A stretch of 64,000 nt of DNA from Sinanaerobacter chloroacetimidivorans (GCF_018128545.1 NZ_JAGSND010000004.1:1-64000); one strand, 5' to 3'. Counted from the stretch's first letter, positions 8,442-17,241 are shown. Numbers and translations are program-made. The notes: a model not told the origin generated them from the sequence alone.

Positions 8442-9704
8442 ATGGAATTTGAGGAATTTGATAAGGAAAGTTTAGATGGAACACCGGAAAGAGCAGAGGA
8501 TAAGACAGAGAACTTTAAGGCAGAGTCCATTACGACGGAATCCTATATAGCACCGGAGCCAACGCAGCCTGCTAAGAAAAAGAAATCCGGAAAAGGCAAG
8601 AGAATCGTGTCACTGATATTGATCGTTGTTTTATCTGCCGGAGCAGGCTTTGGAGGCGGTCTGGCAGCTATGTATTACGCCCAGGATATCATCCCCGGAT
8701 TTGCAGTGCGTAGTGATATTACCATCAAACCGGAAAGCAATATTAATACAGCAGAAGCTATAGCTGAAAAAGTAATTCCATCTGTTGTCGGTATCAGTAC
8801 AAGCACAGAGGTTACTTATCAAAGCTGGTTTGGGGAGCAAAAAGGGGTGGCCAGCGGAGTCGGTACGGGGATTATTGTGGATGAAAAAGGCTATATCCTG
8901 ACAAATTCACATGTGGTAAGTGATGGAACTGCAGAGAAAATAGTTGTTCAGCTGACCGATGGAAGAGAAGTAACCGGAACTGTATTATGGAACGACAAAA
9001 ATATCGATCTTGCTATCGTAAAAATAGAAGCAAATAATTTAACGGCTGCAGAGCTTGGTGATTCCGAAGATGTAAGAATTGGATCCTATGCCTTAGCTAT
9101 TGGAAATCCTTTGGGACTTGCCTTTGACCGCAGCCTAACCCAGGGAGTGATCAGCGGATTGAACAGAACCATTACCGTGTCAGACGGGCAGAACCAAATC
9201 ACCATGGATGGATTACTTCAAACGGACGCTTCCATTAATTCCGGAAATAGCGGAGGGCCGCTTCTTAACAGCAAAGGGCAGGTAATCGGTATCAATTCAG
9301 CAAAAGCGCAAAGCGGCGAAGGGCTCGGATTTGCCATCCCGATCAATACTGCAAAACCCATCGTAGATGAAATTAAATCAAAAGGTGAATTTAAACGAGC
9401 ATATATAGGAATCAAGGGCGGAAGCGTTTCGGAATATCTGGCGGCCTATCCGGATGCGAACCTGGGGTCTGAAAAAGGTGTTTACATCGCACAGATCTAT
9501 ACCGATTCTCCGGCTGCAAAGGCAGGGTTAAAAGAGGGCGACATTATCATCGGTGTGAATGATGACAAGGTTGACACCATGACGCAACTCATCAGTACAC
9601 TTTTCCAATACCGTCCGGGCGACTCCGTTTCACTTAAAGTAGTCAGAGACTTAAGAACCATCACCGTTAATGTAACATTGACAGAGATGGAGGAATCAAG
9701 ATAA
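8442..9704 (+). CDS. htrA: HtrA/DegP-like membrane-anchored serine protease
   Basis: A 420-residue trypsin-like protease with a charged cytoplasmic N-terminus (1-50), one membrane segment (about 54-78), a protease domain and a C-terminal PDZ domain (about 320-415). The catalytic triad is visible as H157 (TNSHVV), D189 (NIDLAIVKI) and S270 (NSGNSGGPLLN). It degrades or refolds damaged exported proteins at the membrane surface. It is the usual downstream partner of yycJ. A strong terminator follows at 9711-9737. Confidence 0.93.
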   Translation: MEFEEFDKESLDGTPERAEDKTENFKAESITTESYIAPEPTQPAKKKKSGKGKRIVSLILIVVLSAGAGFGGGLAAMYYAQDIIPGFAVRSDITIKPESNINTAEAIAEKVIPSVVGISTSTEVTYQSWFGEQKGVASGVGTGIIVDEKGYILTNSHVVSDGTAEKIVVQLTDGREVTGTVLWNDKNIDLAIVKIEANNLTAAELGDSEDVRIGSYALAIGNPLGLAFDRSLTQGVISGLNRTITVSDGQNQITMDGLLQTDASINSGNSGGPLLNSKGQVIGINSAKAQSGEGLGFAIPINTAKPIVDEIKSKGEFKRAYIGIKGGSVSEYLAAYPDANLGSEKGVYIAQIYTDSPAAKAGLKEGDIIIGVNDDKVDTMTQLISTLFQYRPGDSVSLKVVRDLRTITVNVTLTEMEESR

Positions 9705-9710
9705 AATTGA

Positions 9711-9737
9711 AGGAGGCAATGGGAATTGCCTCCTTTT
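9711..9737 (+). terminator. Rho-independent terminator after htrA
   Basis: A perfect 10-bp stem AGGAGGCAAT / ATTGCCTCCT with a 4-base loop followed by TTTTAT, 7 bases after the htrA stop codon. It separates htrA from rlmH. Confidence 0.88.
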
Positions 9738-9790
9738 ATATCATATAAGTTTTTAAAAGTAAAAAGTAGATTAGCAGGAACGGAGCGGTT

Positions 9791-10270
9791 ATGAATATCC
9801 ATATTATCTGTATTGGAAAACTGAAGGAAGATTACTGGACAAATGCGATTAAGGAATACAGCAAAAGACTCAGTAAATATTGTACATTGTTAATAAGCGA
9901 ACTAAAAGAAGAAAAGTCTCCGGATAATCCTTCTCAGGCTGAAGAATTGGCTATAAAAGAGGCAGAAGGCAGGCGCATCTTAAAACAGATCAAAAAAGAC
10001 TCCTACGTTATTGCCTTGGAGATACAAGGGAAGCAATTAACTTCGGAAGAGCTTTCAGAAAAGATTCAGGAGCTGGGCGTTTCCGGCAAAAGTGATATCA
10101 GCTTTATCATCGGAGGTTCTATTGGACTGTCTCAGGAGGTTCTTTCCCGCGCAGATTTTAGATTATCCTTTTCAAAAATGACCTTTCCCCATCAGATGAT
10201 GCGAGTCGTGCTCCTGGAGCAGATTTACAGAAGCTTTAAGATTATAAAAAAGGAAAGTTACCACAAGTAA
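9791..10270 (+). CDS. rlmH: 23S rRNA pseudouridine1915-N3 methyltransferase RlmH
   Basis: A 159-residue SPOUT-family methyltransferase. Family features are the N-terminal MNIHIICIGKLKE, the knot motif FIIGGSIGLSQEV and the C-terminal FPHQMMRVVLLEQIYRSFKI ending in ESYHK. The enzyme methylates pseudouridine 1915 in helix 69 of 23S rRNA in assembled 70S ribosomes. Its location after yycJ-htrA is conserved in many Bacillota. CGGAGCGG precedes the ATG. Confidence 0.94.
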   Translation: MNIHIICIGKLKEDYWTNAIKEYSKRLSKYCTLLISELKEEKSPDNPSQAEELAIKEAEGRRILKQIKKDSYVIALEIQGKQLTSEELSEKIQELGVSGKSDISFIIGGSIGLSQEVLSRADFRLSFSKMTFPHQMMRVVLLEQIYRSFKIIKKESYHK

Positions 10271-10306
10271 CTTTCAGAAAAGAAGCAATAAGTATGAATA
10301 AATAAT

Positions 10307-10341
10307 GGCATTCAATCAAAATCGGTTGGATGCCTTTTCTT
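10307..10341 (+). terminator. Terminator after rlmH
   Basis: GGCATTCAATC / GGTTGGATGCC form an 11-bp stem (with G-T wobbles) followed by TTTTCTT, about 35 bases after the rlmH stop codon. Confidence 0.75.
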
Positions 10342-10448
10342 AATTTCGTATGATTGCACATCATCTCTTTCTTTCCTTGTCAGTACAACACTTAAAATAG
10401 GGATGCAAAAATTGTAAATATTGAAGAAAAATACTTTTCAGTATATAA

Positions 10449-10562
10449 TTTGAATATATATTCTATGAGCTTAATTTAGAAGTTGGTGGAAATACAAGGG
10501 TGGATTATAATACGTCAAACATTTTTAACGATACCGGTTGGGCAGAATGGACAGATTATTAA
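10449..10562 (+). pseudogene. Possible C-terminal remnant of a lost gene
   Basis: An open stretch of 37 codons with no start codon and no ribosome site translates to FEYIFYELNLEVGGNTRVDY followed by NTSNIFNDTGWAEWTDY and a stop. The composition (Asn, Asp, Trp, Gly rich, ending in aromatic/acidic residues) looks like a real protein C-terminus rather than random AT-rich DNA. It lies in an otherwise empty 480-base gap between rlmH and the LytTR gene. The rest of the gap shows only the rlmH terminator and AT-rich sequence. The identity is unknown. Confidence 0.25.
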
Positions 10563-10751
10563 GAAGTTGATAAAAAATAAAATCAAACCCTGATAAGTGA
10601 CGGTCATCCGTAACTTAGTCCGTTATAACGTAACACACCCTGTAGAGATTGCAACAAACCGAAATTGGGTTGAATTTAGATATCTGTTTCAAGTATCATA
10701 ATGATAGAGTTAACTCCAATAATTATTTAAGGGAAGGGGGCAGAAAGATTC

Positions 10752-11189
10752 TTGAAAATCAATATCGAACAATCAAACACTTATAGCGAAGTTGAGATAA
10801 CCATAAAGTGTAACAACATCGATGAAGGTCTTGAAAATCTAATATCAAGCATACGGTTATACAGTTCAACGATTAGCGGTAAGAAGGGTGCTAAGATTTA
10901 TTTCTTAAAACCCGAAGATGTTTTTTATTTTGATACAGTGGATGAAAAAGTTTTTATTTATACTTCAGACTGCGTTTATGAAACAAATTTAAAACTATAT
11001 GAAATAGAGGAACGTTTTATAGGCAGCAGCATTATCAGAGTAAGTAAATCTATAGTATTGAATTTGATAAAAATTGATTATGTATCACCTTTATTAAACG
11101 GAAGAATTGAAGCTGTACTTCAAAATGGAGAGAAAGTGATTATTTCAAGACAATATGTTCCTATATTTAAAAATAAATTGGGTTTATGA
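10752..11189 (+). CDS. LytTR-domain DNA-binding regulator
   Basis: A 145-residue protein. The N-terminal 40 residues form a short beta-rich extension, and about residues 45-143 are a LytTR DNA-binding domain (KIYFLKPEDVFYFDTVDEKV, then RVSKSIVLNLIKIDYVSP, then SRQYVPIFK). There is no receiver domain. This architecture, paired with a following DUF3021 membrane protein, is a known stand-alone LytTR system in Bacillota in which the membrane partner restrains the regulator. A TTG start is proposed because no in-frame ATG is available and GGAAGGGGG lies upstream. A 10-bp palindrome GAGTTAACTC at 10707-10716 could be an autoregulatory site. Confidence 0.85.
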   Translation: MKINIEQSNTYSEVEITIKCNNIDEGLENLISSIRLYSSTISGKKGAKIYFLKPEDVFYFDTVDEKVFIYTSDCVYETNLKLYEIEERFIGSSIIRVSKSIVLNLIKIDYVSPLLNGRIEAVLQNGEKVIISRQYVPIFKNKLGL

Positions 11190-11198
11190 GGAGATTCT

Positions 11199-11627
11199 AT
11201 GAAAAATATAACAATACAATTTTTCTTTTTAGGGTTAATGATTGCATTTACTATTTCGGTATTGATGGTATCCGCCATATTAGCCATAACTACGGATGCT
11301 GCAATGTTGCCTATCAGTTTAATTTGGCAGACCTTTTTACTTTCAATACTTTGTTCTCTTATTAATTTGGTTTATCGTTCAGAGAAATTGAAATTTTTTT
11401 GGCAATCTATCATCGGCTATATTCTCACCACCGCAACAATCATCTCATGCGGTTTGATCTTTGGTTGGTATGGAGCAAACAGTTTTGATAGAATAAGTTT
11501 CATTCTGATTTCATTTTTCGTATATTCATTATTTTATTTAATAACGTGGATCATCATATGGCAAATAGCCAAATCAAAGAAAAAAACTCTAAACGATAAA
11601 TTAAAGGAATTTAAGCAAAAACAATAA
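11199..11627 (+). CDS. DUF3021 family membrane partner of the LytTR regulator
   Basis: A 142-residue protein with four predicted membrane helices (about 8-30, 40-60, 70-92, 100-125) and a lysine-rich cytoplasmic tail. Size, topology and position 9 bases after a LytTR gene identify it as a DUF3021-type protein. Such proteins are proposed to act as membrane inhibitors of their cognate LytTR regulators. GAGGAG precedes the ATG. What signal the pair senses is unknown. Confidence 0.8.
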   Translation: MKNITIQFFFLGLMIAFTISVLMVSAILAITTDAAMLPISLIWQTFLLSILCSLINLVYRSEKLKFFWQSIIGYILTTATIISCGLIFGWYGANSFDRISFILISFFVYSLFYLITWIIIWQIAKSKKKTLNDKLKEFKQKQ

Positions 11628-11711
11628 TAAAGAAAATAAAACATTAACAAAACAATAGCATTGAATAATGAAGCTTATGGTTTTATCCGGGTCTATATAA
11701 AACTAAAAGAA

Positions 11712-12797
11712 TTAAGATTTTTTCAAACTTTTCATTTGATACATTCTCATATCTGCAAGCCGATAAAGTGTATCAAGAGAATAAAAACCTTCTCTAAAAG
11801 CAGCTATGCCAAAACTAAAATTTGGTACAAATTTTTCTTCAGTAAAAATATTTTGTGATGCCAGAAAATCAAATTTTATGATTTCCAATTTTTCTTCCGG
11901 TGGAATTGGGTCATCATGGAGAATGGCAACAAACTCATCGCCGCCGTATCTCCCGCAAAGCTCATTCTTTCCAAGATGATTGCTGATAATCATAGAGAAG
12001 GTTTTTATAACTTCGTCACCGTAGCTATGACCCAACGTGTCATTTGCTTCCTTTAAATTATCCAAATCTATAAGGATAAAATACATATTTTCAGTCTGAA
12101 GAGAGCGTGAATTCAGTATTAAGGCTGCCTCTTTATCAAAGCAGCTTCTGTTCAGTAAATTCGTTAGACTGTCGTATTTTGAAAGATAGAATATCTCTTG
12201 GTACAATTTTTGATTGTTAATGATGATGCTGATCTGGTTGGACATATAATCTAAAATATAAATATCCTGTTCGGTAAAAATGTCGTTTTCATCACCATCA
12301 ATACATAAAAGCCCAACCAGCTCCTTATTGATAAATAACGGAGCCGATACTTCAGATCGTAATGCAAACCCGCTATCTCCGGAATTTACAATATTTTTTT
12401 CAAGGACAATGTCCTCCAATCTGTTGATGATAACCGTTCTATTCGGATTCCCCTCAGTTGCTATGTATAAGAATGATTCCTCAAGCTTTAGTTTAAAATT
12501 AGTTATTTCATCTTGATTAAAACCAACAGAAGCCTTTGCAACAAGAAGACCCTCCGAATTAAACATCAAAATACTTCCAAACTTCGCCTTCGGGATAAGC
12601 TTCAGACATGTATCCAGAATGTACTGATATAAATCGGTTGGGTGATTCGTGTTCACCACTCTGTTTGCTATGTCTAATGCAGCCTCACGGATCCTTATCA
12701 GCTGTCGCATTTCGTACTGTATAGATGAATTTTTTTTGTATGATTGGAGCAGTAAAGCTGCCAGCATAGTCATTGTCAGTAATAAGAATATAATCAT
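11712..12797 (-). CDS. GAF-GGDEF diguanylate cyclase
   Basis: A 361-residue protein with one N-terminal membrane segment (residues 1-19), a GAF-like sensory domain (about 40-195) and a GGDEF domain (about 205-358) with an intact RYGGDEFVAIL active-site loop. The product should make cyclic di-GMP from two GTP at the membrane. An RxxD inhibitory site is not obvious ahead of the loop. The GAF domain may bind a small ligand or redox cofactor. AGAGG stands upstream of ATG 12797. It is convergent with the DUF3021 gene. Confidence 0.88.
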   Translation of the reverse strand: MIIFLLLTMTMLAALLLQSYKKNSSIQYEMRQLIRIREAALDIANRVVNTNHPTDLYQYILDTCLKLIPKAKFGSILMFNSEGLLVAKASVGFNQDEITNFKLKLEESFLYIATEGNPNRTVIINRLEDIVLEKNIVNSGDSGFALRSEVSAPLFINKELVGLLCIDGDENDIFTEQDIYILDYMSNQISIIINNQKLYQEIFYLSKYDSLTNLLNRSCFDKEAALILNSRSLQTENMYFILIDLDNLKEANDTLGHSYGDEVIKTFSMIISNHLGKNELCGRYGGDEFVAILHDDPIPPEEKLEIIKFDFLASQNIFTEEKFVPNFSFGIAAFREGFYSLDTLYRLADMRMYQMKSLKKS

Positions 12798-12898
12798 ATA
12801 AAATAACCTCTAATGAAAAATCAGAATTTTACAATAACTTCATAGCAACTATATTTTATCATTGTATTTTTAAACAACAGCTCTATTTAACTAATGTG

Positions 12899-13669
12899 TT
12901 ATACCCCCATAATGTTGAAGCCGCAGTCTACATGTGTAACTTCCCCGGTTATACCGCTTGAAAGATCGCTCAAATAAAAAATGGAAGCTTTACCGATATC
13001 CTCTTTGGTCACACACCGTTTTAAGGGAGCTTGTCCTTCTGCCACATTCAAGATGCTGCTGAAATTGCTTACTCCCATGGCGGACATTGTTTTAATCGGA
13101 CCGGCAGATATGGCATTGACTCGTATCTTGAAACTGCCCATATCCGATGCCAGGTACATGACACTAGTTTCTAAAGCCGCTTTGGCCACTCCCATCACAT
13201 TGTATCCACTGAATACTTTTTCCGAGCCCATGTAAGTCAGTGTCAATATGCTTCCTCCGTCAGTCATCACATCTTTTGCTCTTCTGGAAACCGCTACAAG
13301 AGAATACGCGCTTACGTCTAAGGCATGAGCAAAACCTTCTCTGGAAGTATATAAAAATGGGTTCTTCAATTCTTCCGCATTTGCATGTGCAATTGCATGA
13401 ACAACACCGTGTATTACGCCGTACTTTTCTTTTATCACATCGAATAGTTCGTCAATATCATTGTCCGAAGAGATATCGCAAACATAAACAGAAAAATTAC
13501 CTATATCAGAAATCAGCTTTTCTGTTTCTTTTTTTTCACGTTCACTTTGACATGTAAATATCAGATTTCCGCCTTCCAGGGCAGCGGCTTGCGCAATCCC
13601 CCAGGCGATGCTCCATTTATTTCTAAGACCCATAATTAGTATGTTTTTATTTAATAATAAAGATCCCAT
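12899..13669 (-). CDS. fabI: Enoyl-[acyl-carrier-protein] reductase (NADH), FabI type
   Basis: A 256-residue short-chain-dehydrogenase-fold enoyl-ACP reductase that completes each cycle of type II fatty-acid synthesis. FabI features are the degenerate nucleotide loop MGLRNKWSIAWGIA, HAIAHA in place of NNAG, and the Tyr-x6-Lys catalytic pair in FSGYNVMGVAKAALE. It ends with the expected TGEVTHVDCGFNIMGV. It stands alone, away from a fab operon. Many Clostridia use the unrelated FabK, so an orphan FabI may be a second, FabI-inhibitor-sensitive isozyme. Confidence 0.92.
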   Translation of the reverse strand: MGSLLLNKNILIMGLRNKWSIAWGIAQAAALEGGNLIFTCQSEREKKETEKLISDIGNFSVYVCDISSDNDIDELFDVIKEKYGVIHGVVHAIAHANAEELKNPFLYTSREGFAHALDVSAYSLVAVSRRAKDVMTDGGSILTLTYMGSEKVFSGYNVMGVAKAALETSVMYLASDMGSFKIRVNAISAGPIKTMSAMGVSNFSSILNVAEGQAPLKRCVTKEDIGKASIFYLSDLSSGITGEVTHVDCGFNIMGV

Positions 13670-13718
13670 TCTTGATATATCCTCCTAAAGAAACTTGATT
13701 GATTCATAAATCATTATA

Positions 13719-14603
13719 TTATACATAAATCGTATTAGCCGGCAGCCAAGGCTCTAATATCTCATAGGGAATTTTTAAGCCATCGATACTCTCGCCGATA
13801 TTGACATCAGGCTTTACTTTTCCATGGTAGTCACTGCCTCCGGATGCAAAAAGCCGGTGTTCTCTGCAATAGGTAAGCAGGATATTCGTTCTTTCTAAAG
13901 AATGAAGAGAATGATAGCACTCTATTCCATCGAGTACGGATAAGGAAACTAATGAATCCAAAAAACATTGGTGATCCTCGGTAAAATATCCGTAAAGATG
14001 TGCAAGGAAAGCCATTCCGCCGGCTTTCTTGATAAGCGCAGAGGCTTCCTGAATCGTAGGATAATTTTTTGTCTGTTCAAGGAAAAAAGGACTCTCAGAA
14101 TTATTTACGCAGGTTCTGTAAAAGGCATTGACACTCTCCCAGACTTCTTCTGTGAAGTGATTTTTATTTTCCGGATATTTTCTGAGATCCGCATGCATGA
14201 TCTGAGTAGCAAAGTATTTACTGTTTTTGATCGATAAGTTATCACTGCATTTGATGTTCAGATTTCTGCATATCTCCGTCATTTTTTTCAGATAGGTGTT
14301 CTCCCGCTCCAGGAACCTTTCATCAGAAATAAGGCCATCTGAACGCAGTGTGTCAAGATCCATACCATACCCTAATATTTCAATGGGATATCCTTCGTGT
14401 ACAACGGAAAACTCACAACCCGGAATAATCCCGCCTTCATAGTAATCCCCGATCTTCAAAGCACTTAACTTTTCATAGGCGCCGATTGAGTCATGGTCGG
14501 TTATAGAGATATATTTTAAACCCAATCGCTGTGCTTTGATCAGAATCTCTTTTGGTTCGTCCGAACCATCCGATGAAGTTGTGTGAATATGTAAATCTAT
14601 CAT
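13719..14603 (-). CDS. PHP-domain phosphoesterase (YciV/TrpH family)
   Basis: A 294-residue PHP protein. Metal-binding motifs are visible in order: DLHIHTTSSDGS, ITDHDS, GCEFS, FLAHLYG and GGSDYHGK. The family includes 5'-3' RNA/ssDNA exonucleases and 3',5'-nucleotide bisphosphatases (RNase AM/YciV). The intact motif set predicts an active trinuclear metal hydrolase. It is 50 bases from fabI on the same strand and could be co-transcribed with it. Confidence 0.87.
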   Translation of the reverse strand: MIDLHIHTTSSDGSDEPKEILIKAQRLGLKYISITDHDSIGAYEKLSALKIGDYYEGGIIPGCEFSVVHEGYPIEILGYGMDLDTLRSDGLISDERFLERENTYLKKMTEICRNLNIKCSDNLSIKNSKYFATQIMHADLRKYPENKNHFTEEVWESVNAFYRTCVNNSESPFFLEQTKNYPTIQEASALIKKAGGMAFLAHLYGYFTEDHQCFLDSLVSLSVLDGIECYHSLHSLERTNILLTYCREHRLFASGGSDYHGKVKPDVNIGESIDGLKIPYEILEPWLPANTIYV

Positions 14604-14768
14604 ACTGCAGCTCCTGATGATGGTTTTATTAACATAGTTATTTTATTACGATTTAGTTAGAATGGCAAATATAAGAGCGTTTTAATTTCTTACCTGCCTG
14701 AAATATTCTGCCGATAGCTTATATTATATCCTCCTGATTCTTTGTTTAAGACTCACATGGTATAGTGT

Positions 14769-14808
14769 AATTCATTGAAAAGAATAGACTTATGCTTTTC
14801 AATGAATT
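14769..14808. repeat. 14-bp perfect inverted repeat
   Basis: AATTCATTGAAAAG (14769-14782) and CTTTTCAATGAATT (14795-14808) are perfect complements around a 12-base loop. On the minus strand it begins immediately after the stop of a 47-codon reading frame and could be its terminator, but no long T-tract follows on either side. It lies in the 392-base gap between the PHP and HD genes. Confidence 0.6.
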
Positions 14809-14809
14809 A

Positions 14810-14953
14810 TTATATAGATAGATAGAGTACACCCTTAAGAGAGTACAATCTAGGGACCCTTTTCTTATGTTTTCTAATGCCGGCTTCCAAAGCTGCCGCC
14901 AGGGCCAAAGTTGATTCATGAATCGGATCAAAAGATTCTGTAAAAATTATCAT
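14810..14953 (-). CDS. Unidentified 47-residue reading frame
   Basis: The frame encodes a protein beginning MIIFTESFDPIHESTLALAA and ending RVPRLYSLKGVLYLSI. The first half is Ala/Leu rich and could form an amphipathic helix, and the second is basic. The ribosome site is weak (GGA about 14 bases upstream), so it may be a fragment of a decayed gene rather than a functional one. A perfect 14-bp hairpin follows the stop. I do not recognise the family. Confidence 0.25.
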   Translation of the reverse strand: MIIFTESFDPIHESTLALAAALEAGIRKHKKRVPRLYSLKGVLYLSI

Positions 14954-14995
14954 AAATTTTAATTTCCAACGATACAATGAAAAGAGGGATAAGCT

Positions 14996-15475
14996 GTGAA
15001 GAAACTATTCAGATTACAAAGCAGTCTGTTAAAAGAAATTGACTATTACGAGAAGATGGTGCCGGAGCGGGATCATTTCATTGATTGGGAGCGGGTCCAT
15101 ATTTCCAGTTGTGCAAAGCTGGGATATTTACTGGCAGAGGAAAGGGGAGTTGACCCTGAATTGGCAGCTTGTGCCTGCGCCTGTCATGATTATGGAAGAA
15201 TCATTACCGGTAAGCAGAAAGGGCATGCAGAGGCAGGGTATGAACCCGTTCAGGAATTTTTAGCAAAAACAAAGCTTTTTACCGAGGAAGAAATCAAAAA
15301 AATTGCTGTTGCTGTGAAAAATCACAGCCAAAAAAGTGAGGTCGGAAGTCCGCTGGAGGAAATCGTAAAGGATGCCGATGTATTGGATTTTCATCAGTAT
15401 GGCTTTGAATTTCCACGGGAAGAACAAAAGAAAAGGTTGGAAAGACTAATTTTACAAAAAAGCGTGATAAAATGA
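14996..15475 (+). CDS. HD-domain phosphohydrolase
   Basis: A 159-residue protein with an HD metal-dependent phosphohydrolase signature: RVHISSCAKLGYLLA supplies the first histidine, CACHDYGR the HD pair and KDADVLD the last aspartate, with NHSQKS in between. Small HD proteins of this kind usually hydrolyse nucleotides or phosphate esters; the substrate cannot be read from sequence. The start is GTG after AGAGGGA. The C-terminus is short and ends just before a terminator at 15539. Confidence 0.8.
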   Translation: MKKLFRLQSSLLKEIDYYEKMVPERDHFIDWERVHISSCAKLGYLLAEERGVDPELAACACACHDYGRIITGKQKGHAEAGYEPVQEFLAKTKLFTEEEIKKIAVAVKNHSQKSEVGSPLEEIVKDADVLDFHQYGFEFPREEQKKRLERLILQKSVIK

Positions 15476-15538
15476 GATTTTTCGAAAAATTATAAAAAAA
15501 ATGTTGAATACTGTATACTTTTTATATAAAATGTTTAC

Positions 15539-15577
15539 AAAGCGCTTCTGGTAAAAAGCTTGAGCGCTTTTCGTTTT
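15539..15577 (+). terminator. Terminator after the HD gene
   Basis: AAAGCGCT (15539-15546) pairs with AGCGCTTT (15563-15570), followed by TCGTTTT. It lies about 65 bases after the HD stop codon and before the transporter gene. Confidence 0.6.
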
Positions 15578-15653
15578 AACATCAGTGCTAACAATTTAAA
15601 AAAAATAGTCACTCATTTTCTGGTTAGCTATCATCTTGAAAGGAGAGCTTGTT

Positions 15654-17123
15654 GTGAAAAGACAAAGTAGTGTACGCATAATGCTTTTAACGATAATGCT
15701 GGTATTATGCAGTGGAGTCATCGCGTTTGCTAGTGAGGCCGAGGGACATCACAACCTGGGCGAATTGCTGCCAATTTGGAGTGTACTGCCGTTTGTTGGT
15801 ATGTTGCTTTCCATCGCTATTTTCCCGCTGGTCAAGCCGGAATGGTGGGAACACAATATGATGAAGGTAGTCATTTTTTGGTCACTTGTCTTCCTGATTC
15901 CCTTTGGAATTGCCTTTGGGGCAAATGCCCTCATCTTTAACATTCTTGAAATCGTTCTTTTAGATTATTTACCCTTTATTGTTTTACTCTTTGGATTATT
16001 CGTAGTAGCCGGAGGAATTATATTAAGAGGAACTCTTATCGGAACACCAAAGGTAAACATCATACTACTGCTGATTGGTACAATTCTGGCAAGCTGGGTT
16101 GGAACCACCGGTGCAAGTATGCTCTTAATCAGGCCGGTAATCAGGGCGAATCAATGGAGGCAGAAAAAAGCGCATATCATTGTTTTTTTCATATTCCTGG
16201 TTTCGAATATCGGAGGCTGTCTGACTCCGGTGGGAGATCCGCCTTTATTCCTTGGATTTTTAAGAGGTGTTCCTTTCTTCTGGACCATGAAACTCTTCCC
16301 GATCATGCTGCTGAATGTGATTATTCTGTTAGTAGTTTTGTTTTTCCTTGATAATTATTACTACAAAAAGGAATTGGCGGCAGGGAGAAGCCCGCAGGAT
16401 GTCATTGGAGATAAACCAAAGCAGCCGTTAAAAGTTGAAGGTGCACATAATCTGATCTTTATGGCTATGATTGTCGGTGCTGTTATTCTTAACGGAATGC
16501 TGCCAAACTTTGAAGCTTTCGCTGATCAGGTTACCGGTGAAGTCTACGGTTTACATATTTTCGAGGGTGTCGTTGTAGGATACAACAGCATCATCCAAAT
16601 GGTGATTATATTACTGGCAGCGTTTTTATCCATGAGAACGACTAAAAAAATTATCAGAACGGATAATTGCTTTACCTGGTTCTGTATTCAAGAGGTAGCA
16701 ACCTTGTTCATCGGAATCTTTATAACCATGATTCCTGCTCTTGCTTTACTGAAAGCCCACGGTTCAGCTTTAGGTCTGAGCTCTCCGCTACAGTTTTTCT
16801 GGGTCACCGGCGCCTTGTCCTCTTTCCTTGACAATGCACCGACTTATCTGGTTTTCCTTACAACAGCGGGATCCCTGGGATTTGCTGAAGGGATTGCAAC
16901 CACAGTTGGAATGATTGCTCCGACCATGCTTCTGGCAATCTCAGCGGGAGCTGTATTTATGGGAGCTAACACGTATATTGGTAACGCGCCGAACTTTATG
17001 GTTCGATCCATTGCAGAAGAGAATAAGATACCAATGCCAAGCTTTTTTGGGTATATGCTATGGTCTGTATGCTTCCTGGTTCCGCTTTTTGTAATAGATA
17101 CGGTAATCTTTTTCCTAAGATAG
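15654..17123 (+). CDS. Sodium:proton antiporter / anion permease of the ion-transporter superfamily (NhaD/CitMHS-like)
   Basis: A 489-residue polytopic membrane protein with about 11-13 helices. An N-terminal signal-like helix is followed by EGHHNLGELLPIWSVLPF and LFPLVKPEWWEHN-type segments (here AIFPLVKPEWWEHN), and the core motifs NIGGCLTPVGDPPLFLGFL and FLDNAPTYLVFL form the paired re-entrant loops of the ArsB/NhaD/CitMHS superfamily. Relatives are annotated as sodium:proton antiporters or citrate-type transporters; the substrate is not certain. GTG 15654 is preferred because AAAGGAG is well placed before it. A strong hairpin terminator follows at 17195. Confidence 0.8.
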   Translation: MKRQSSVRIMLLTIMLVLCSGVIAFASEAEGHHNLGELLPIWSVLPFVGMLLSIAIFPLVKPEWWEHNMMKVVIFWSLVFLIPFGIAFGANALIFNILEIVLLDYLPFIVLLFGLFVVAGGIILRGTLIGTPKVNIILLLIGTILASWVGTTGASMLLIRPVIRANQWRQKKAHIIVFFIFLVSNIGGCLTPVGDPPLFLGFLRGVPFFWTMKLFPIMLLNVIILLVVLFFLDNYYYKKELAAGRSPQDVIGDKPKQPLKVEGAHNLIFMAMIVGAVILNGMLPNFEAFADQVTGEVYGLHIFEGVVVGYNSIIQMVIILLAAFLSMRTTKKIIRTDNCFTWFCIQEVATLFIGIFITMIPALALLKAHGSALGLSSPLQFFWVTGALSSFLDNAPTYLVFLTTAGSLGFAEGIATTVGMIAPTMLLAISAGAVFMGANTYIGNAPNFMVRSIAEENKIPMPSFFGYMLWSVCFLVPLFVIDTVIFFLR

Positions 17124-17194
17124 CGGCACAGATGTACTATGAAACAATATAAATGAAATACCAAATTATATAAGCATTCTGAAAACCTTGAATA

Positions 17195-17241
17195 GAAAAA
17201 TACTATGTAATTACTTTTACAGAATTACATAGTATTTTTTC
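17195..17241. terminator. Bidirectional terminator between transporter and arsR-type gene
   Basis: A near-perfect 18-bp stem (17195-17212 with 17223-17240) with a 10-base loop, AT-rich with A/T tracts on both sides. It separates the plus-strand transporter from the minus-strand ArsR-family gene and could serve both. Confidence 0.75.
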
